Shown here in pieces: positions 17,494 to 27,261 of a stretch of DNA of 64,000 nucleotides (position 1 is the stretch's first letter; each line of letters starts with the position of its first letter). Position numbers and translations under genes: made by a program. This DNA comes from Streptomyces tauricus (GTDB taxonomy: Bacteria; Actinomycetota; Actinomycetes; Streptomycetales; Streptomycetaceae), in the NCBI RefSeq assembly GCF_014650955.1, contig NZ_BMVY01000002.1, positions 496,001 through 560,000 on the forward strand, given 5' to 3'. The notes under the pieces are model-generated. The model searched no databases, had not been told where the DNA came from, and saw only the letters and a list, made by a program, of their open reading frames with translations.

Positions 17494-18014
17494 TCCGCGC
17501 GCTCCGACAGCGTGCCGAGAGGAGACAACTGATGGCGGCGGAGGCCGAAGTCCTCGACGAACTGCACCGGTTACGGGCCCGGGTGCCCCAGCTGACGGGT
17601 GCGCTCGCGGCCAGCGTCGACGGGCTGGTACTGGCCCAGGACACTCCGGGCGTGGAACCGGAGGGGCTGGCCGCCCTCACCGCCGCCGCACTGGGGGTCG
17701 CCCTGCGCGTGGCGGACGCGACCGGACGGGGCGACTTCCGCGAACTGCTGCTGCGCGGCGAGCACGGCTATGTGGCGACCTACGCGGCGGGACCCTCCGC
17801 CGTACTGACGCTGCTGGCGGGCGACCGGGCGAACGTCGGCCGGCTGCACCTCGAAGGGCGCCGCGCCGGCACCCGGATCGGCGAACTCGTCGAGGCCGCC
17901 GCCGAGGCCCAGCCCGCCCCGGCGGCGCGGCCCGCCCCGAAGGCCCTCACGCCCCGCACCAGGACCGCGCGCACCGCGCGCACACTCCCCGGGCCGACCG
18001 GTGAGAGCCGCTGA
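17490..18014 (+). CDS. Roadblock/LC7 domain protein 2, contains a TTA codon
   Basis: 174 aa from GTG 17490 (overlapping the previous stop), or 160 aa from ATG 17532, which has GAGAGGAG 8 nt upstream. Roadblock pattern: VPQLTGALAASVDGLVLAQDTPG, then TAAALGVALRVADATGRGDFRELLLRGEHGYVATYAAG, then LTLLAGDRANVGRLHLEGR. The C-terminal 45 residues are a basic Pro/Ala/Thr tail. Codon 17571-17573 is TTA (Leu in ELHRLRARV), very rare in Streptomyces and read only by the bldA tRNA, which is encoded at 31431-31516 in this window. Translation may therefore be limited to late growth and development. I noticed no other in-frame TTA in the window. Confidence 0.78.
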   Translation: MIRALRQRAERRQLMAAEAEVLDELHRLRARVPQLTGALAASVDGLVLAQDTPGVEPEGLAALTAAALGVALRVADATGRGDFRELLLRGEHGYVATYAAGPSAVLTLLAGDRANVGRLHLEGRRAGTRIGELVEAAAEAQPAPAARPAPKALTPRTRTARTARTLPGPTGESR

Positions 18015-18098
18015 ACCCGGCCGCACCGGACCGGCCCCATCCGTCCAACCGACCCGAACCCACATGAACTGAACCGAACCGAAAGGACCGGCACCACC

Positions 18099-18473
18099 AT
18101 GACGAACACCGAAACCGCGTTGAAAGAGACCCTGGCCTCCATCGAGGGCGCGACCGGAGCCGCTCTCGTCGACTACACCACCGGGATGGCGCTGGGCACG
18201 ATCGGCGGCAGCAAGAGCTTCGACCTCACGGTCGCCGCGGCGGGCAACACCGACGTCGTCCGCGCCAAGATCCGCACCATGGAGCACCTGGGCCTGAAGG
18301 GCGAGATCGAGGACATCCTGATCACGCTGTCCGACCAGTACCACCTGATCCGGCTGATCAAGGGCCGCGGAGGCAACGGACTCTTCCTCTACCTGGTGCT
18401 CGACGCCAAACGCGCCAACCTGGCCATGGCACGCCACCAGTTGAAGAAGATCGAAGGCGACCTGGAGGTCTGA
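18099..18473 (+). CDS. Roadblock/LC7 domain protein 3
   Basis: 124 aa, close to the minimal Roadblock length. ETLASIEGATGAALVDYTTGMALGTIGG forms the N-terminal helix-strand unit, and IEDILITLSDQYHLIRLIKG with GNGLFLYLVLDAKRANLAMARHQL forms the rest. It is paralogous to the 16193-16591 protein but lacks the ~15-residue acidic insert seen there. The start ATG follows GAAAGGACC. It is last in the operon, 84 bp after the second Roadblock gene. GTPase-modulating or scaffold function is expected from the family, but no GTPase partner is encoded nearby. Confidence 0.82.
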   Translation: MTNTETALKETLASIEGATGAALVDYTTGMALGTIGGSKSFDLTVAAAGNTDVVRAKIRTMEHLGLKGEIEDILITLSDQYHLIRLIKGRGGNGLFLYLVLDAKRANLAMARHQLKKIEGDLEV

Positions 18474-18578
18474 CGACCCCAGACGGATCCACACGGGTCC
18501 ACGCAGATTCGTACGGATCCAGGCGGATCCAGGCGGATCCGGCCGGGAACCGGCGGGAAGAGATCCGGGGGAACCGGA

Positions 18579-19163
18579 TCAGACCAGCACCCCGCCCCGA
18601 CGCCGCGCCCCACCGGGCGCGGCGTCGCCCGCGGCGATCCCGGTGGCCCGGTAGCCCTTCACGCGCTTGCCCGCCGGAACGCCCGCGCCACGGCCGAGCC
18701 AGTCGACCCGCACCCACAGAAGGGACTCGGCCGCCCGTTCGAGCCGGCCGATCCAGGCCGCCTTGAGACGCAGGCCCACTCCGGCGCCGGCGAGCAGCAT
18801 CCCGCCGGCGGCCGGCACGGCGAACGCGGACCCCAGTGCCGCGGCGAAGGCGAGGAGCACCCACCAGCGGTGCCCCCGGCGCCAGTTCCGTACGGACACC
18901 GCCCGGTCCTGCAGCACATCGTGCTTGCTCGCGCGGTCGGCGCCGCGGGCGAGCGCCACGTACCGTTTCCGGCGCGTCAGCAGGACGGCGACCGCCGTGA
19001 TCAGGAAGAGGGCGGCTCCCGCCAGCACCCCGATCCGCCGTCCCGTCATCCCGGGCACCAGTACGCCCACCCCCGCCGCGACGACCCCGAGCCATCCCAG
19101 CGGTGCCGCTCCGGCCCGTACGACGACGGCCACCCGAGCCAGTCCCTGCCCTCCGCGCGCCAC
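18579..19163 (-). CDS. Small integral membrane protein of unknown function
   Basis: 194 aa. GTG 19163 is chosen because GAGGAGG lies 6 nt upstream; longer frames lack this. Two to four hydrophobic stretches are visible (APLGWLGVVAAGVGVLVPGM, VLAGAALFLITAVAVLL, WWVLLAFAAALGSAFAV, and a shorter AAGGMLLAGAGVGL), with basic loops (RRKRYVALARGADR). No known domain is recognised. It faces the Roadblock operon and converges with it; the 105 bp between them hold imperfect CGGATCCAGG repeats. No functional inference is possible beyond membrane location. Confidence 0.65.
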   Translation of the reverse strand: MARGGQGLARVAVVVRAGAAPLGWLGVVAAGVGVLVPGMTGRRIGVLAGAALFLITAVAVLLTRRKRYVALARGADRASKHDVLQDRAVSVRNWRRGHRWWVLLAFAAALGSAFAVPAAGGMLLAGAGVGLRLKAAWIGRLERAAESLLWVRVDWLGRGAGVPAGKRVKGYRATGIAAGDAAPGGARRRGGVLV

Positions 19164-19280
19164 GATCCGCCTCCTCACAGACGCCTGTTGTGGCGGGCAG
19201 ATTAGCGGCCGAACGTGAGACACATATGAGAGAGCCGCAAAAAAACGGCCGGGCGCCGCCGCTCCGCCTCCGAGGTGCCG

Positions 19281-20258
19281 CTACTCGACGAACAGGCCCC
19301 GCGCGGCGGCCCGCGCGTCGAACTCCTCCAGGCGTGCCTGGGCGTCCGGCAGTCCGTCGCACATCGCCTCCAGCAGCACCCGTCCGAGCAGCATCGGCGC
19401 GCAGACGGTGTCGAAGGCGAGGCCCGTTCCGACGGCGGCGGGCAGCAGCAGGTCGGACACCTTGGCGACCGGCGCGAACGCGGAGTCCGCGACGGTGACG
19501 ACGGTCAGCCCGGCCTCCTTCGCGTAGGCGAGGGTGTCCACGACCTCCCGCGGGTGGCGGGGCAGCGCGAAGCACAGCAGTGCGCTGGCCCCGGCCCGCA
19601 CCGCCGCGTCGATCCGGTCCTGGACCATCGTGCCGCCCTCGTGCAGCAGCCGGACGTCCGGATGGACCTTGGCCGCGAAGTACGCGAAGCCGTACGCCTG
19701 GGACGCGGCGGCCCGCAGCCCGAGCACCGGCAGGGGGCGCGAGGCGGCGAGGAGCCGGCCGGCCCGTTCGACGGGGCGCGGGTCCGCGAGGACGGAGGCG
19801 AGGTGGCGGAGGTTCTCGATCTCGGCCTCGACGGCCTGCTGGTACTCGTTGTACGAGCCGGTGTCCGCGGCGGGTTCGGCGGGGGCGACCTCGCGCAGGT
19901 GCTTGCGCAGGGCCGGGTAGCCGTCGAAGCCGAGGGCGACGGCGAAGCGGGTGACGGAGGGCTGGCTGACCCCGGCGAGTTCGGCGAGCTCCACGCTCGA
20001 CAGGAACGGCACGTCGGCGGCCCGGCGCACCATGCTGTGCGCGATGCGCCGCTGGGTGGGGGTGAGCCGGTGCCCCTCGAAGAGCGCCTGCAGCCGTCCG
20101 GCGGGAGCGTCACTCACCCCCGCGCCGCCCCCGCCACCGCCCGCGCCCCGGCTGTCCGTGCCCGCGTCGCCGTCGCCATCGCCGTCGCCCGGATCCGTAT
20201 CCCTGTCCATGTCCCTGTCCATGCCCATATTCACGCTCGTGTTCCCGTTCACGCTCAT
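19281..20258 (-). CDS. RpiR/MurR-family transcriptional regulator (HTH_6 + SIS)
   Basis: 325 aa. The N-terminal ~50 residues are low-complexity (MDRDMDRDTDPGDGDGDG). An HTH_6 domain (about 55-125) includes LTPTQRRIAHSMVRR and LAGVSQPSVTRFAVALGFDGYP, followed by a SIS sugar-phosphate isomerase fold (about 160-290; PVLGLRAAASQAYGFAYFAAKV, VTVADSAFAPVAKVSDLLL). Such proteins sense phosphosugars or amino-sugar acids. The ATG at 20258 overlaps the upstream lyase stop as ATGA, so the two proteins are made together; the regulator may respond to the lyase's ligand. The much longer open frame into the lyase gene is not used. Confidence 0.85.
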   Translation of the reverse strand: MSVNGNTSVNMGMDRDMDRDTDPGDGDGDGDAGTDSRGAGGGGGGAGVSDAPAGRLQALFEGHRLTPTQRRIAHSMVRRAADVPFLSSVELAELAGVSQPSVTRFAVALGFDGYPALRKHLREVAPAEPAADTGSYNEYQQAVEAEIENLRHLASVLADPRPVERAGRLLAASRPLPVLGLRAAASQAYGFAYFAAKVHPDVRLLHEGGTMVQDRIDAAVRAGASALLCFALPRHPREVVDTLAYAKEAGLTVVTVADSAFAPVAKVSDLLLPAAVGTGLAFDTVCAPMLLGRVLLEAMCDGLPDAQARLEEFDARAAARGLFVE

Positions 20259-21775
20259 GCCGTGCCCCCACTCCAGATGTCCGTGAACCGGTCGAGCAGC
20301 GCGGCCGCCGCCGTCACGTCGTCCGTGAGCGGCCGGTCGGTCGCGTCCGCGTCGAGCACCGACTCGGCGATCTCCAGCGCCCTGCCGACCGGCAGCTCCG
20401 GGTCGGGGCGCAGGCCGCGCTGGCGCAACGCCCGTACGGCGGCCACGAGTTCGCAGCCGACCACGAGACGGTACGCGCTGCACGCACGCAGGGTCTGACG
20501 TGCGGCGAGCGAGGCGAAGCTCGCCTGCTCCTCGACGCCCCGGGAGAGTACAGCGTGGCCGAGCGAGGCGGGTGCGGAGAAGGCCCGCAGGTCACCGAGG
20601 GCGGCCCCGGCGGCGTACTCCAGGATCATCACGCCGGAGGAGGCGGGCTCGTGATCGGCGAGGAAGGGGCGCAGCCGGGTGTAGGAGGGTTCGTTGAGGG
20701 TCGACAGGCGGGAGGTCGACAGGCGGGCGACCTGGGTGAGGGAGAGCCTGAAGTGGTCGAGCGCGAGGGCGAGTTGGGCCTGGTAGAAGCCGCCGTGGTG
20801 GTAGGCGGCCATGTCCTCGGCACAGATCAGCGGGTTCTCGGCGGCGGCGTTGATCTCGACGGCGAGGACCTCCTCCAGCGCGTCTGCCGCGTCGTGCGCG
20901 GGACCGTGGATCTGGGGCACGCACCGGAAGCCGTACGGGTCCTGGATGCGGCCGAGCGGCGGGGTCGGCCGGTCGGGGGCGCCGATCATCTCCCGCATCC
21001 GGCGGGCCACCTCGGTCGATCCGCGATGCGGCCGGGCGGCGTGGACGGGCGCCGCGTAGGCCTCGTACGAGCCGTCCACCGCGACGAGTGACAGCGCGGC
21101 GACGACCTGCGTGGCCCCGATGAGCCCGCGCAGTTCATGAAGGGCGAGCGCGGACTGGCCGAGGGTGAGGGCGTTGCTGCTGATGAGCGCGAGGGCGTCG
21201 TTGTTGTCGAGCGGCTGCGGCTCGGGCGCGCGCACCTTCGCGGTGGCACCCCGCCACGGGTGCTCCCCCGCCAGCGCCAGCCCCACCTGGGCCAGGGCCG
21301 CGATGTCGCCGGTCCCCACTGAGCCGAACTCGTTCACGACGGGGTACGCGCCGCTCTCCAGCGCCTCGCACAGCGCGGTGACGACGGTGGGGCGCAGGCC
21401 GGCGCCGCCCGCGAGGAGCTGGTTGGCCCGCACGGCGAGCATCGCCCGGACCTCCCGGGCGGGCAGCTCGGCCCCGATGGCCCCCGCGTGGCTGCGCAGC
21501 AGGCGCAGACCGTGCTCGGCGGCAGCCTCGGTGGGCACGTCCTCGTTCCGGTTCGCGCCGACCCCGGTGGAACGGCCGTACACGCGGCCGGTCGCGGCGA
21601 TGCGCCGGGCCGCGTCCCAGGACTCCTCGACGCGCTTCATGGCGTCGGAGCCGGGGACGGGTCGCGCGGACCCGTCGGCGAGGCGTACGACGTCGGCGAC
21701 ACCCGTGCTGTAACCGTCCAGCACCACGAGGCCGACCGTCACCTCGCCCACCGTGTCCACATCCCGAGACGACAT
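20255..21775 (-). CDS. Histidine/aromatic ammonia-lyase family protein lacking canonical MIO triad
   Basis: 506 aa, the length of HutH (~510). The fold is clearly HAL/PAL-like: the catalytic Tyr loop VYGRSTGVG (Y66), the central IQDPYGFRCVPQIHGP, the NAAAENPLI segment and HHGGFYQAQLALALDHF are all present. However, the MIO-forming stretch GSVGASGDLAPL of active enzymes reads GSVGTGDIAAL (residues 151-161): one residue is missing and Ser is replaced by Thr. The DNA at 21308-21316 reads GGG ACC GGC. MIO formation from Ala-Ser-Gly is thus not expected. It may be a binding protein, an isomerase-like variant or a lyase with another electrophile. It should not be called hutH. ATG 21775 follows GGGGAG. 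The stop overlaps the RpiR start. Confidence 0.85.
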   Translation of the reverse strand: MSSRDVDTVGEVTVGLVVLDGYSTGVADVVRLADGSARPVPGSDAMKRVEESWDAARRIAATGRVYGRSTGVGANRNEDVPTEAAAEHGLRLLRSHAGAIGAELPAREVRAMLAVRANQLLAGGAGLRPTVVTALCEALESGAYPVVNEFGSVGTGDIAALAQVGLALAGEHPWRGATAKVRAPEPQPLDNNDALALISSNALTLGQSALALHELRGLIGATQVVAALSLVAVDGSYEAYAAPVHAARPHRGSTEVARRMREMIGAPDRPTPPLGRIQDPYGFRCVPQIHGPAHDAADALEEVLAVEINAAAENPLICAEDMAAYHHGGFYQAQLALALDHFRLSLTQVARLSTSRLSTLNEPSYTRLRPFLADHEPASSGVMILEYAAGAALGDLRAFSAPASLGHAVLSRGVEEQASFASLAARQTLRACSAYRLVVGCELVAAVRALRQRGLRPDPELPVGRALEIAESVLDADATDRPLTDDVTAAAALLDRFTDIWSGGTA

Positions 21776-22033
21776 AGAGCGCAAACTCCCCTCACACCGG
21801 GCCTTCGGTCTTGCCTGTCGCTCAAGGAAACCCGCGATCAGCTCCACACCGTTGCCACGCTATTCAAGTAGAGAGAACTCTGCATGACTATATGCAGCGC
21901 GAGCAAGGGACACCTCATGATCCAGTCCGACGCGGTCCACCTGCGTTCGTGGGCGAACGTGGGGGCGGGCCCAGCGCGGACAGGGGGGCTAACCCCCGTG
22001 CCAAGCCGGCGCCGGCTCCCTACCGTGGACCGC

Positions 22034-22468
22034 ATGACCGGAATGGAAGCCCGCGACGCCGAACTCAAGAAGGAACTCGACGCCACCTTGCACGCACGCA
22101 AGGAACTGGGCGCCGACTACGAGTCCGCGCTGGTCGACTCGTTCCTGGAAAAGGTCGAACAGCGTCTGGACGGCGCGGTCGACCGCCGGGTGCGCCGCCA
22201 GCTCGCGGAACAGCAGATGGTGGTGGCCCGGGACGCGCGCTCCCCGCAGGGGTCCTCGGACACCTGGGGCGAGCGCTTCGGATTCGGGATCGTCTCGCTC
22301 GTCCTCGCGGTCCCCCTGTCCGCCATCGGCGGTGGCGTCGCCGACCTGCCCGGCCTGCTGGTCGCGTGGGCGGGCATCGTCGGCGTCAACGTGGTCCAGG
22401 CCGCCCGCTTCTCACCGAACCTCTTCGGACGCCGCAAGGCCAAGCAGGACTCGGACTGGGACGGGTGA
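22034..22468 (+). CDS. Small membrane protein with N-terminal coiled segment
   Basis: 144 aa. A charged helical N-terminus (EARDAELKKELDATLHARKELGADYESALVDSFLEKVEQRL, in two parts around residue 20) is followed by two hydrophobic segments (FGIVSLVLAVPLSAIGGGVA and LLVAWAGIVGVNVVQAARF) and a short basic tail. The start ATG 22034 suits the helix; a GTG two codons earlier and further upstream starts are possible. This pattern is common to conserved Streptomyces membrane proteins of unknown function. It is isolated, divergent from the lyase gene, and followed by a perfect palindrome at 22562-22587 that may end its transcript. Confidence 0.68.
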   Translation: MTGMEARDAELKKELDATLHARKELGADYESALVDSFLEKVEQRLDGAVDRRVRRQLAEQQMVVARDARSPQGSSDTWGERFGFGIVSLVLAVPLSAIGGGVADLPGLLVAWAGIVGVNVVQAARFSPNLFGRRKAKQDSDWDG

Positions 22469-22973
22469 CGGGGAGACACGGAGCGTAGGACGGCACGGGG
22501 AACAGCACGGCACGGGGAACAGAGCGGCACGAGAAGCGCAGCGGCACGGGAACGCCGAAGGGCCCGGTACCTGATCAGGTACCGGGCTCTCGGGGAAGCT
22601 TGCGCGGGGGCCGCCGCACCCCCGTTGCCGGGGGGCGGGACGACGGCGGTCCCCGCGAGGGACGCGAGCCGGGTCAGGGCCGAGCTGCGCGTCCATTGGC
22701 GTCCATGGAGGTCCGGGAGCCGCTCCGGAGGTCCTTGGCGCCGTTTTGGTGCCGGCCGGGGCGGGGAGCCGCTCCCGCCCTTGCCGACATCCACCAATGT
22801 GCCGTACCCGTGTTAAGCGTGTGCTGCGTGGACGTGACGCGCTCGTACCACTTCTACGAAGTTCCGCCGTGACCGCTCCCGCGGGAAGTTCCCCTCCGGC
22901 GCGCACGGTTCACCGGAGGTCCTCCCGCCGTCCACCCGAGGTGGCCGCCCTCCTGCCGCCCGGGGCGGAGGTC
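22469..22973. other. Intergenic region with palindromic terminator, no supported gene
   Basis: 505 bp between the membrane protein gene and the cbs stop. A perfect 26-bp palindrome (22562-22587, CCCGGTACCTG arms) is the only clear structure. A short plus-strand frame ends at 22872 with the Cys-containing sequence VCCVDVTRSYHFYEVPP, but it lacks a ribosome binding site and is not convincing. Confidence 0.5.
22562..22587 (+). terminator. Perfect 26-bp palindrome, probable bidirectional terminator
   Basis: GCCCGGTACCTG followed directly by ATCAGGTACCGGGC folds into a strong hairpin (13-bp half-sites, minimal loop). It lies 93 bp past the membrane protein stop and 387 bp past the cbs stop. No T-run follows, as is common in Streptomyces. 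Confidence 0.55.
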
Positions 22974-24365
<1,392 letters not shown>

Positions 24366-24510
24366 CGTTGTCTCCGGAGCTGAAAAGAAATGGTCGGGAT
24401 GGTTCCGTCAGCCTAAGCCCCTCCTGGGCGTACACGCCGCGTCGAGATTGGCCGACGGTCTCTACGGGGCAAGGAGTGGGTGTACGGCTAGAAGGAGGTG
24501 GCGGCTTCGC

Positions 24511-25527
24511 ATGTCGAGCTTGTCGAGGGCGAGGGTGGCACGGCGGATCGCGGCGGGCGCGGCGTACGGCGGCGGCGGGATCGGGCTGTTGGGCGCGGCG
24601 ACGGTCGGAGTGGTGCTGGCCGAGGTGCAGCTGGCGAAACGGCAGGTGGGCCATGGGCGCAGTCCGCACCCACCGAGCGCGGACGGCCTGTACGGGTACG
24701 CGTACGCCGGTGGGGAGGAACCGCTGCGCCTGACGATGCTCGGTGACTCGACGGCGGCGGGGCAGGGGGTGCACCGGGCCCGGCAGACCCCGGGCGCGCT
24801 GCTGGCGTCCGGGCTCGCGGCGGTGGCGGAACGGCCGGTGCGGCTGCGGAACGTGGCACTGCCCGGCGCCCAGTCCGACGACCTGGACCGCCAGGTCCGG
24901 CTGGTCCTCGCGGATCCGGACGGGGTGCCCGAGGTGTGCGTGATCATGGTCGGCGCGAACGACGTGACGCACCGGATGCCGGCGACCCGGTCGGTCCGTC
25001 ATCTGTCGGCCGCGGTACGCCGACTGCGTACGGCCGGTGCGGAGGTGATCGTCGGCACCTGTCCCGACCTGGGCACGATCGAGCCGGTCCACCGGCCGCT
25101 GCGGTGGTTCGCGCGGCGGGCCTCGCGGCAGCTGGCCGCCGCGCAGACGATCGGCACGGTCGAGCAGGGCGGGCGGACGGTGTCGCTGGGCGACCTGCTG
25201 GGACCGGAGTTCGCGGAGAACCCGCGGGAGCTGTTCGGGCCCGACAGCTACCACCCCTCGGCGGAGGGGTACGCGACGGCGGCGATGGCGGTGCTGCCGA
25301 CGGTGTGCGCGGCGCTGGGGCTGTGGCCGGCGGAGGAGGAGCGGCCGGACGTGACCCGTCGGGAGGGGTTCCTTCCGGTCGCCCGGGCGGCTGTGGAAGC
25401 GGCCTCGGAGCCGGGTACGGAGGTGGCGGCGGCGATGCCCACGGGTCCGCGCGGCCCCTGGGCCCTCCTGAAGCGCCGCCGTCGCCGCCGCGTCCCGGCC
25501 TCGGACCCGGCGCCGACATCGGCCTGA
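24511..25527 (+). CDS. SGNH/GDSL-type hydrolase, membrane-anchored or secreted
   Basis: 338 aa. An N-terminal hydrophobic segment (AAGAAYGGGGIGLLGAATVGVVLA, about 13-36) acts as a signal anchor. The SGNH catalytic blocks are present: GDSTAAG (nucleophile Ser), GAND (Asn of block III) and DSYHPS (Asp/His pair of block V). Such enzymes deacylate lipids, glycans or small esters outside the membrane. A C-terminal tail after about residue 270 is basic and probably unstructured (LKRRRRRRVP). The start ATG 24511 has GAAGGAGGTG about 11 nt upstream. It is followed by a 52-bp perfect palindrome of the repeat family. The substrate is unknown. Confidence 0.85.
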   Translation: MSSLSRARVARRIAAGAAYGGGGIGLLGAATVGVVLAEVQLAKRQVGHGRSPHPPSADGLYGYAYAGGEEPLRLTMLGDSTAAGQGVHRARQTPGALLASGLAAVAERPVRLRNVALPGAQSDDLDRQVRLVLADPDGVPEVCVIMVGANDVTHRMPATRSVRHLSAAVRRLRTAGAEVIVGTCPDLGTIEPVHRPLRWFARRASRQLAAAQTIGTVEQGGRTVSLGDLLGPEFAENPRELFGPDSYHPSAEGYATAAMAVLPTVCAALGLWPAEEERPDVTRREGFLPVARAAVEAASEPGTEVAAAMPTGPRGPWALLKRRRRRRVPASDPAPTSA

Positions 25528-25562
25528 CCGCCACTGCCCCGGGGCTCCGGCCCCGGGCCCCG

Positions 25563-25614
25563 CTGCGCGGTTCCCCGCGCCCCCGGGTACCCGGGGGCGC
25601 GGGGAACCGCGCAG
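25563..25614. repeat. 52-bp perfect palindrome of the GCGCGGGGAAC repeat family
   Basis: Positions 25563-25588 and 25589-25614 are exact reverse complements (each half contains TTCCCCGCGCCCCCGG or its complement). It starts 36 bp after the SGNH stop codon, so the element can also serve as a terminator. The core is shared with sites at 2.5, 32.9-33.1, 40.4 and 48.3 kb. Confidence 0.85.
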
Positions 25615-25757
25615 TCCTGTACGCCCACCTGCGAGAAAAGCAAGCGCTTGGAAAGTGCGGTCGGAGTCACACCGCGACACCCGTGACCTCGCCCATACGG
25701 ACGGGTAGCTTCCCAAGCAGGTCCGCCCCATCACCCGCGACGCCAATGGAGCCGTAG

Positions 25758-26978
25758 ATGCCCGAAGCCGTGATCGTCTCGACCGCCCGCTCCCCCATCG
25801 GCCGCGCATTCAAGGGCTCCCTCAAGGACCTGCGCCCCGACGACCTCACCGCCACCATCATCCAGGCGGCCCTCGCCAAGGTCCCGGAGCTGGACCCGAA
25901 GGACATCGAGGACCTGATGCTCGGCTGCGGCCTCCCCGGCGGCGAGCAGGGCAACAACCTCGGCCGCATCGTGGCCGTGCAGATGGGCATGGACCACCTC
26001 CCCGGCTGCACGATCACCCGTTACTGTTCCTCCTCGCTCCAGACGACCCGCATGGCCCTGCACGCCATCAAGGCGGGCGAGGGCGACGTCTTCATCTCGG
26101 CGGGCGTCGAGCTGGTGTCGCGCTTCACGAAGGGCAACTCCGACAGCCTCCCGGACACCCACAACCCGTTCTTCGCGGACGCGGAGGCCCGCACCGCCGA
26201 GGTCGCCGCGAGCGAGGGCGCGTCCTGGCACGACCCGCGCGAGGACGGCCTCGTCCCGGACGCGTACATCGCGATGGGCCAGACCGCGGAGAACCTCGCC
26301 CGGATCAAGGGCGTCACCCGCCAGGACATGGACGAGTTCGGGGTCCGCTCGCAGAACCTCGCCGAGGAAGCCATCAAGAACGGCTTCTGGGAGCGCGAGA
26401 TCACCCCGGTGACCACCCCGGACGGCACGGTCGTCAGCAAGGACGACGGCCCCCGCGCCGGCGTCACGCTGGACGGCGTCGCGGGCCTCAAGCCCGTCTT
26501 CCGCCCCGACGGCATGGTCACGGCGGGCAACTGCTGCCCGCTGAACGACGGCGCCGCCGCCCTCGTGATCATGTCGGACACGAAGGCCCGCGAGCTGGGG
26601 CTGGCCCCGCTGGCCCGGATCGTCTCGACCGGTGTCACCGGCCTCTCCCCCGAGATCATGGGCCTGGGCCCGGTCGAGGCGTCGAAGCAGGCCCTGTCCC
26701 GCGCCGGTCTGACCGTCGGCGACATCGACCTGTTCGAGATCAACGAGGCGTTCGCCGCCCAGGTGATCCCGTCCTACCGCGACCTGGAGATCCCGCTGGA
26801 GAAGCTGAACGTGAACGGCGGCGCGATCGCCGTCGGCCACCCCTTCGGCATGACCGGCGCCCGCATCACCGGCACGCTGATCAACTCCCTCCAGTTCCAC
26901 GACAAGCAGTTCGGCCTGGAGACGATGTGCGTGGGCGGCGGCCAGGGCATGGCGATGGTCATCGAGCGCCTGAGCTGA
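25758..26978 (+). CDS. Acetyl-CoA C-acyltransferase (thiolase)
   Basis: 406 aa, typical of thiolases (~400). The nucleophilic Cys is C90 in [16 protein letters not shown]. The C-terminal catalytic motifs are [17 protein letters not shown] (catalytic His) and CVGGGQGMA (second Cys). It performs reversible Claisen condensation or thiolysis of acyl-CoAs in fatty-acid oxidation or acetoacetyl-CoA supply. The start ATG 25758 follows GGAGCC closely. It stands alone, with a terminator-like hairpin at 27028-27067 after it. Whether it is biosynthetic or degradative cannot be told from sequence; no partner beta-oxidation genes lie nearby. Confidence 0.93.
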   Translation: MPEAVIVSTARSPIGRAFKGSLKDLRPDDLTATIIQAALAKVPELDPKDIEDLMLGCGLPGGEQGNNLGRIVAVQMGMDHLPGCTITRYCSSSLQTTRMALHAIKAGEGDVFISAGVELVSRFTKGNSDSLPDTHNPFFADAEARTAEVAASEGASWHDPREDGLVPDAYIAMGQTAENLARIKGVTRQDMDEFGVRSQNLAEEAIKNGFWEREITPVTTPDGTVVSKDDGPRAGVTLDGVAGLKPVFRPDGMVTAGNCCPLNDGAAALVIMSDTKARELGLAPLARIVSTGVTGLSPEIMGLGPVEASKQALSRAGLTVGDIDLFEINEAFAAQVIPSYRDLEIPLEKLNVNGGAIAVGHPFGMTGARITGTLINSLQFHDKQFGLETMCVGGGQGMAMVIERLS

Positions 26979-27027
26979 CCCCGAAGCACAGTTTCCGTAA
27001 CCCGAGTTGAACGCAGGGTGAACGAAA

Positions 27028-27067
27028 CGGCCCCGGGTCCCGTCCCCGATGGGACTCTGGGTCGTTT
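27028..27067 (+). terminator. Terminator-like hairpin after thiolase gene
   Basis: ACGGCCCCGGGTCCC pairs imperfectly with GGGACTCTGGGTCGT around the loop GTCCCCGAT and is followed by TTTTGT. The stem has a few mismatches but ends in a T-run, 50-90 bp past the thiolase stop. Confidence 0.65.
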
Positions 27068-27261
27068 TGTGATCGAATCTCCCCCAGGATGTGACCTAAC
27101 TCCCTTCAGGGAGGGATTCATGCAGGTCAGAGCCGGTCCGCAGGTAAACGTCAGGGCTAAAGTCCTGTCCCTTTCGTGACGTTACGCACTGACAGCTGGT
27201 TAGTCCACCCTTCAAGCTGATGTAGGAAGTCGGGGGTCGACTTTGAACCGGGAGTACGTCA

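Noticed and set aside
20255..21775. hutH (active histidine ammonia-lyase) for the hut operon
   Set aside because: The MIO Ala-Ser-Gly triad is missing, and the gene is 6 kb away from hutU next to an unrelated regulator.
22600..22872. Small plus-strand gene ending in VCCVDVTRSYHFYEVPP
   Set aside because: No ribosome binding site or codon-bias support; it may be chance. It could be a leader peptide, but it faces the 3' end of cbs.
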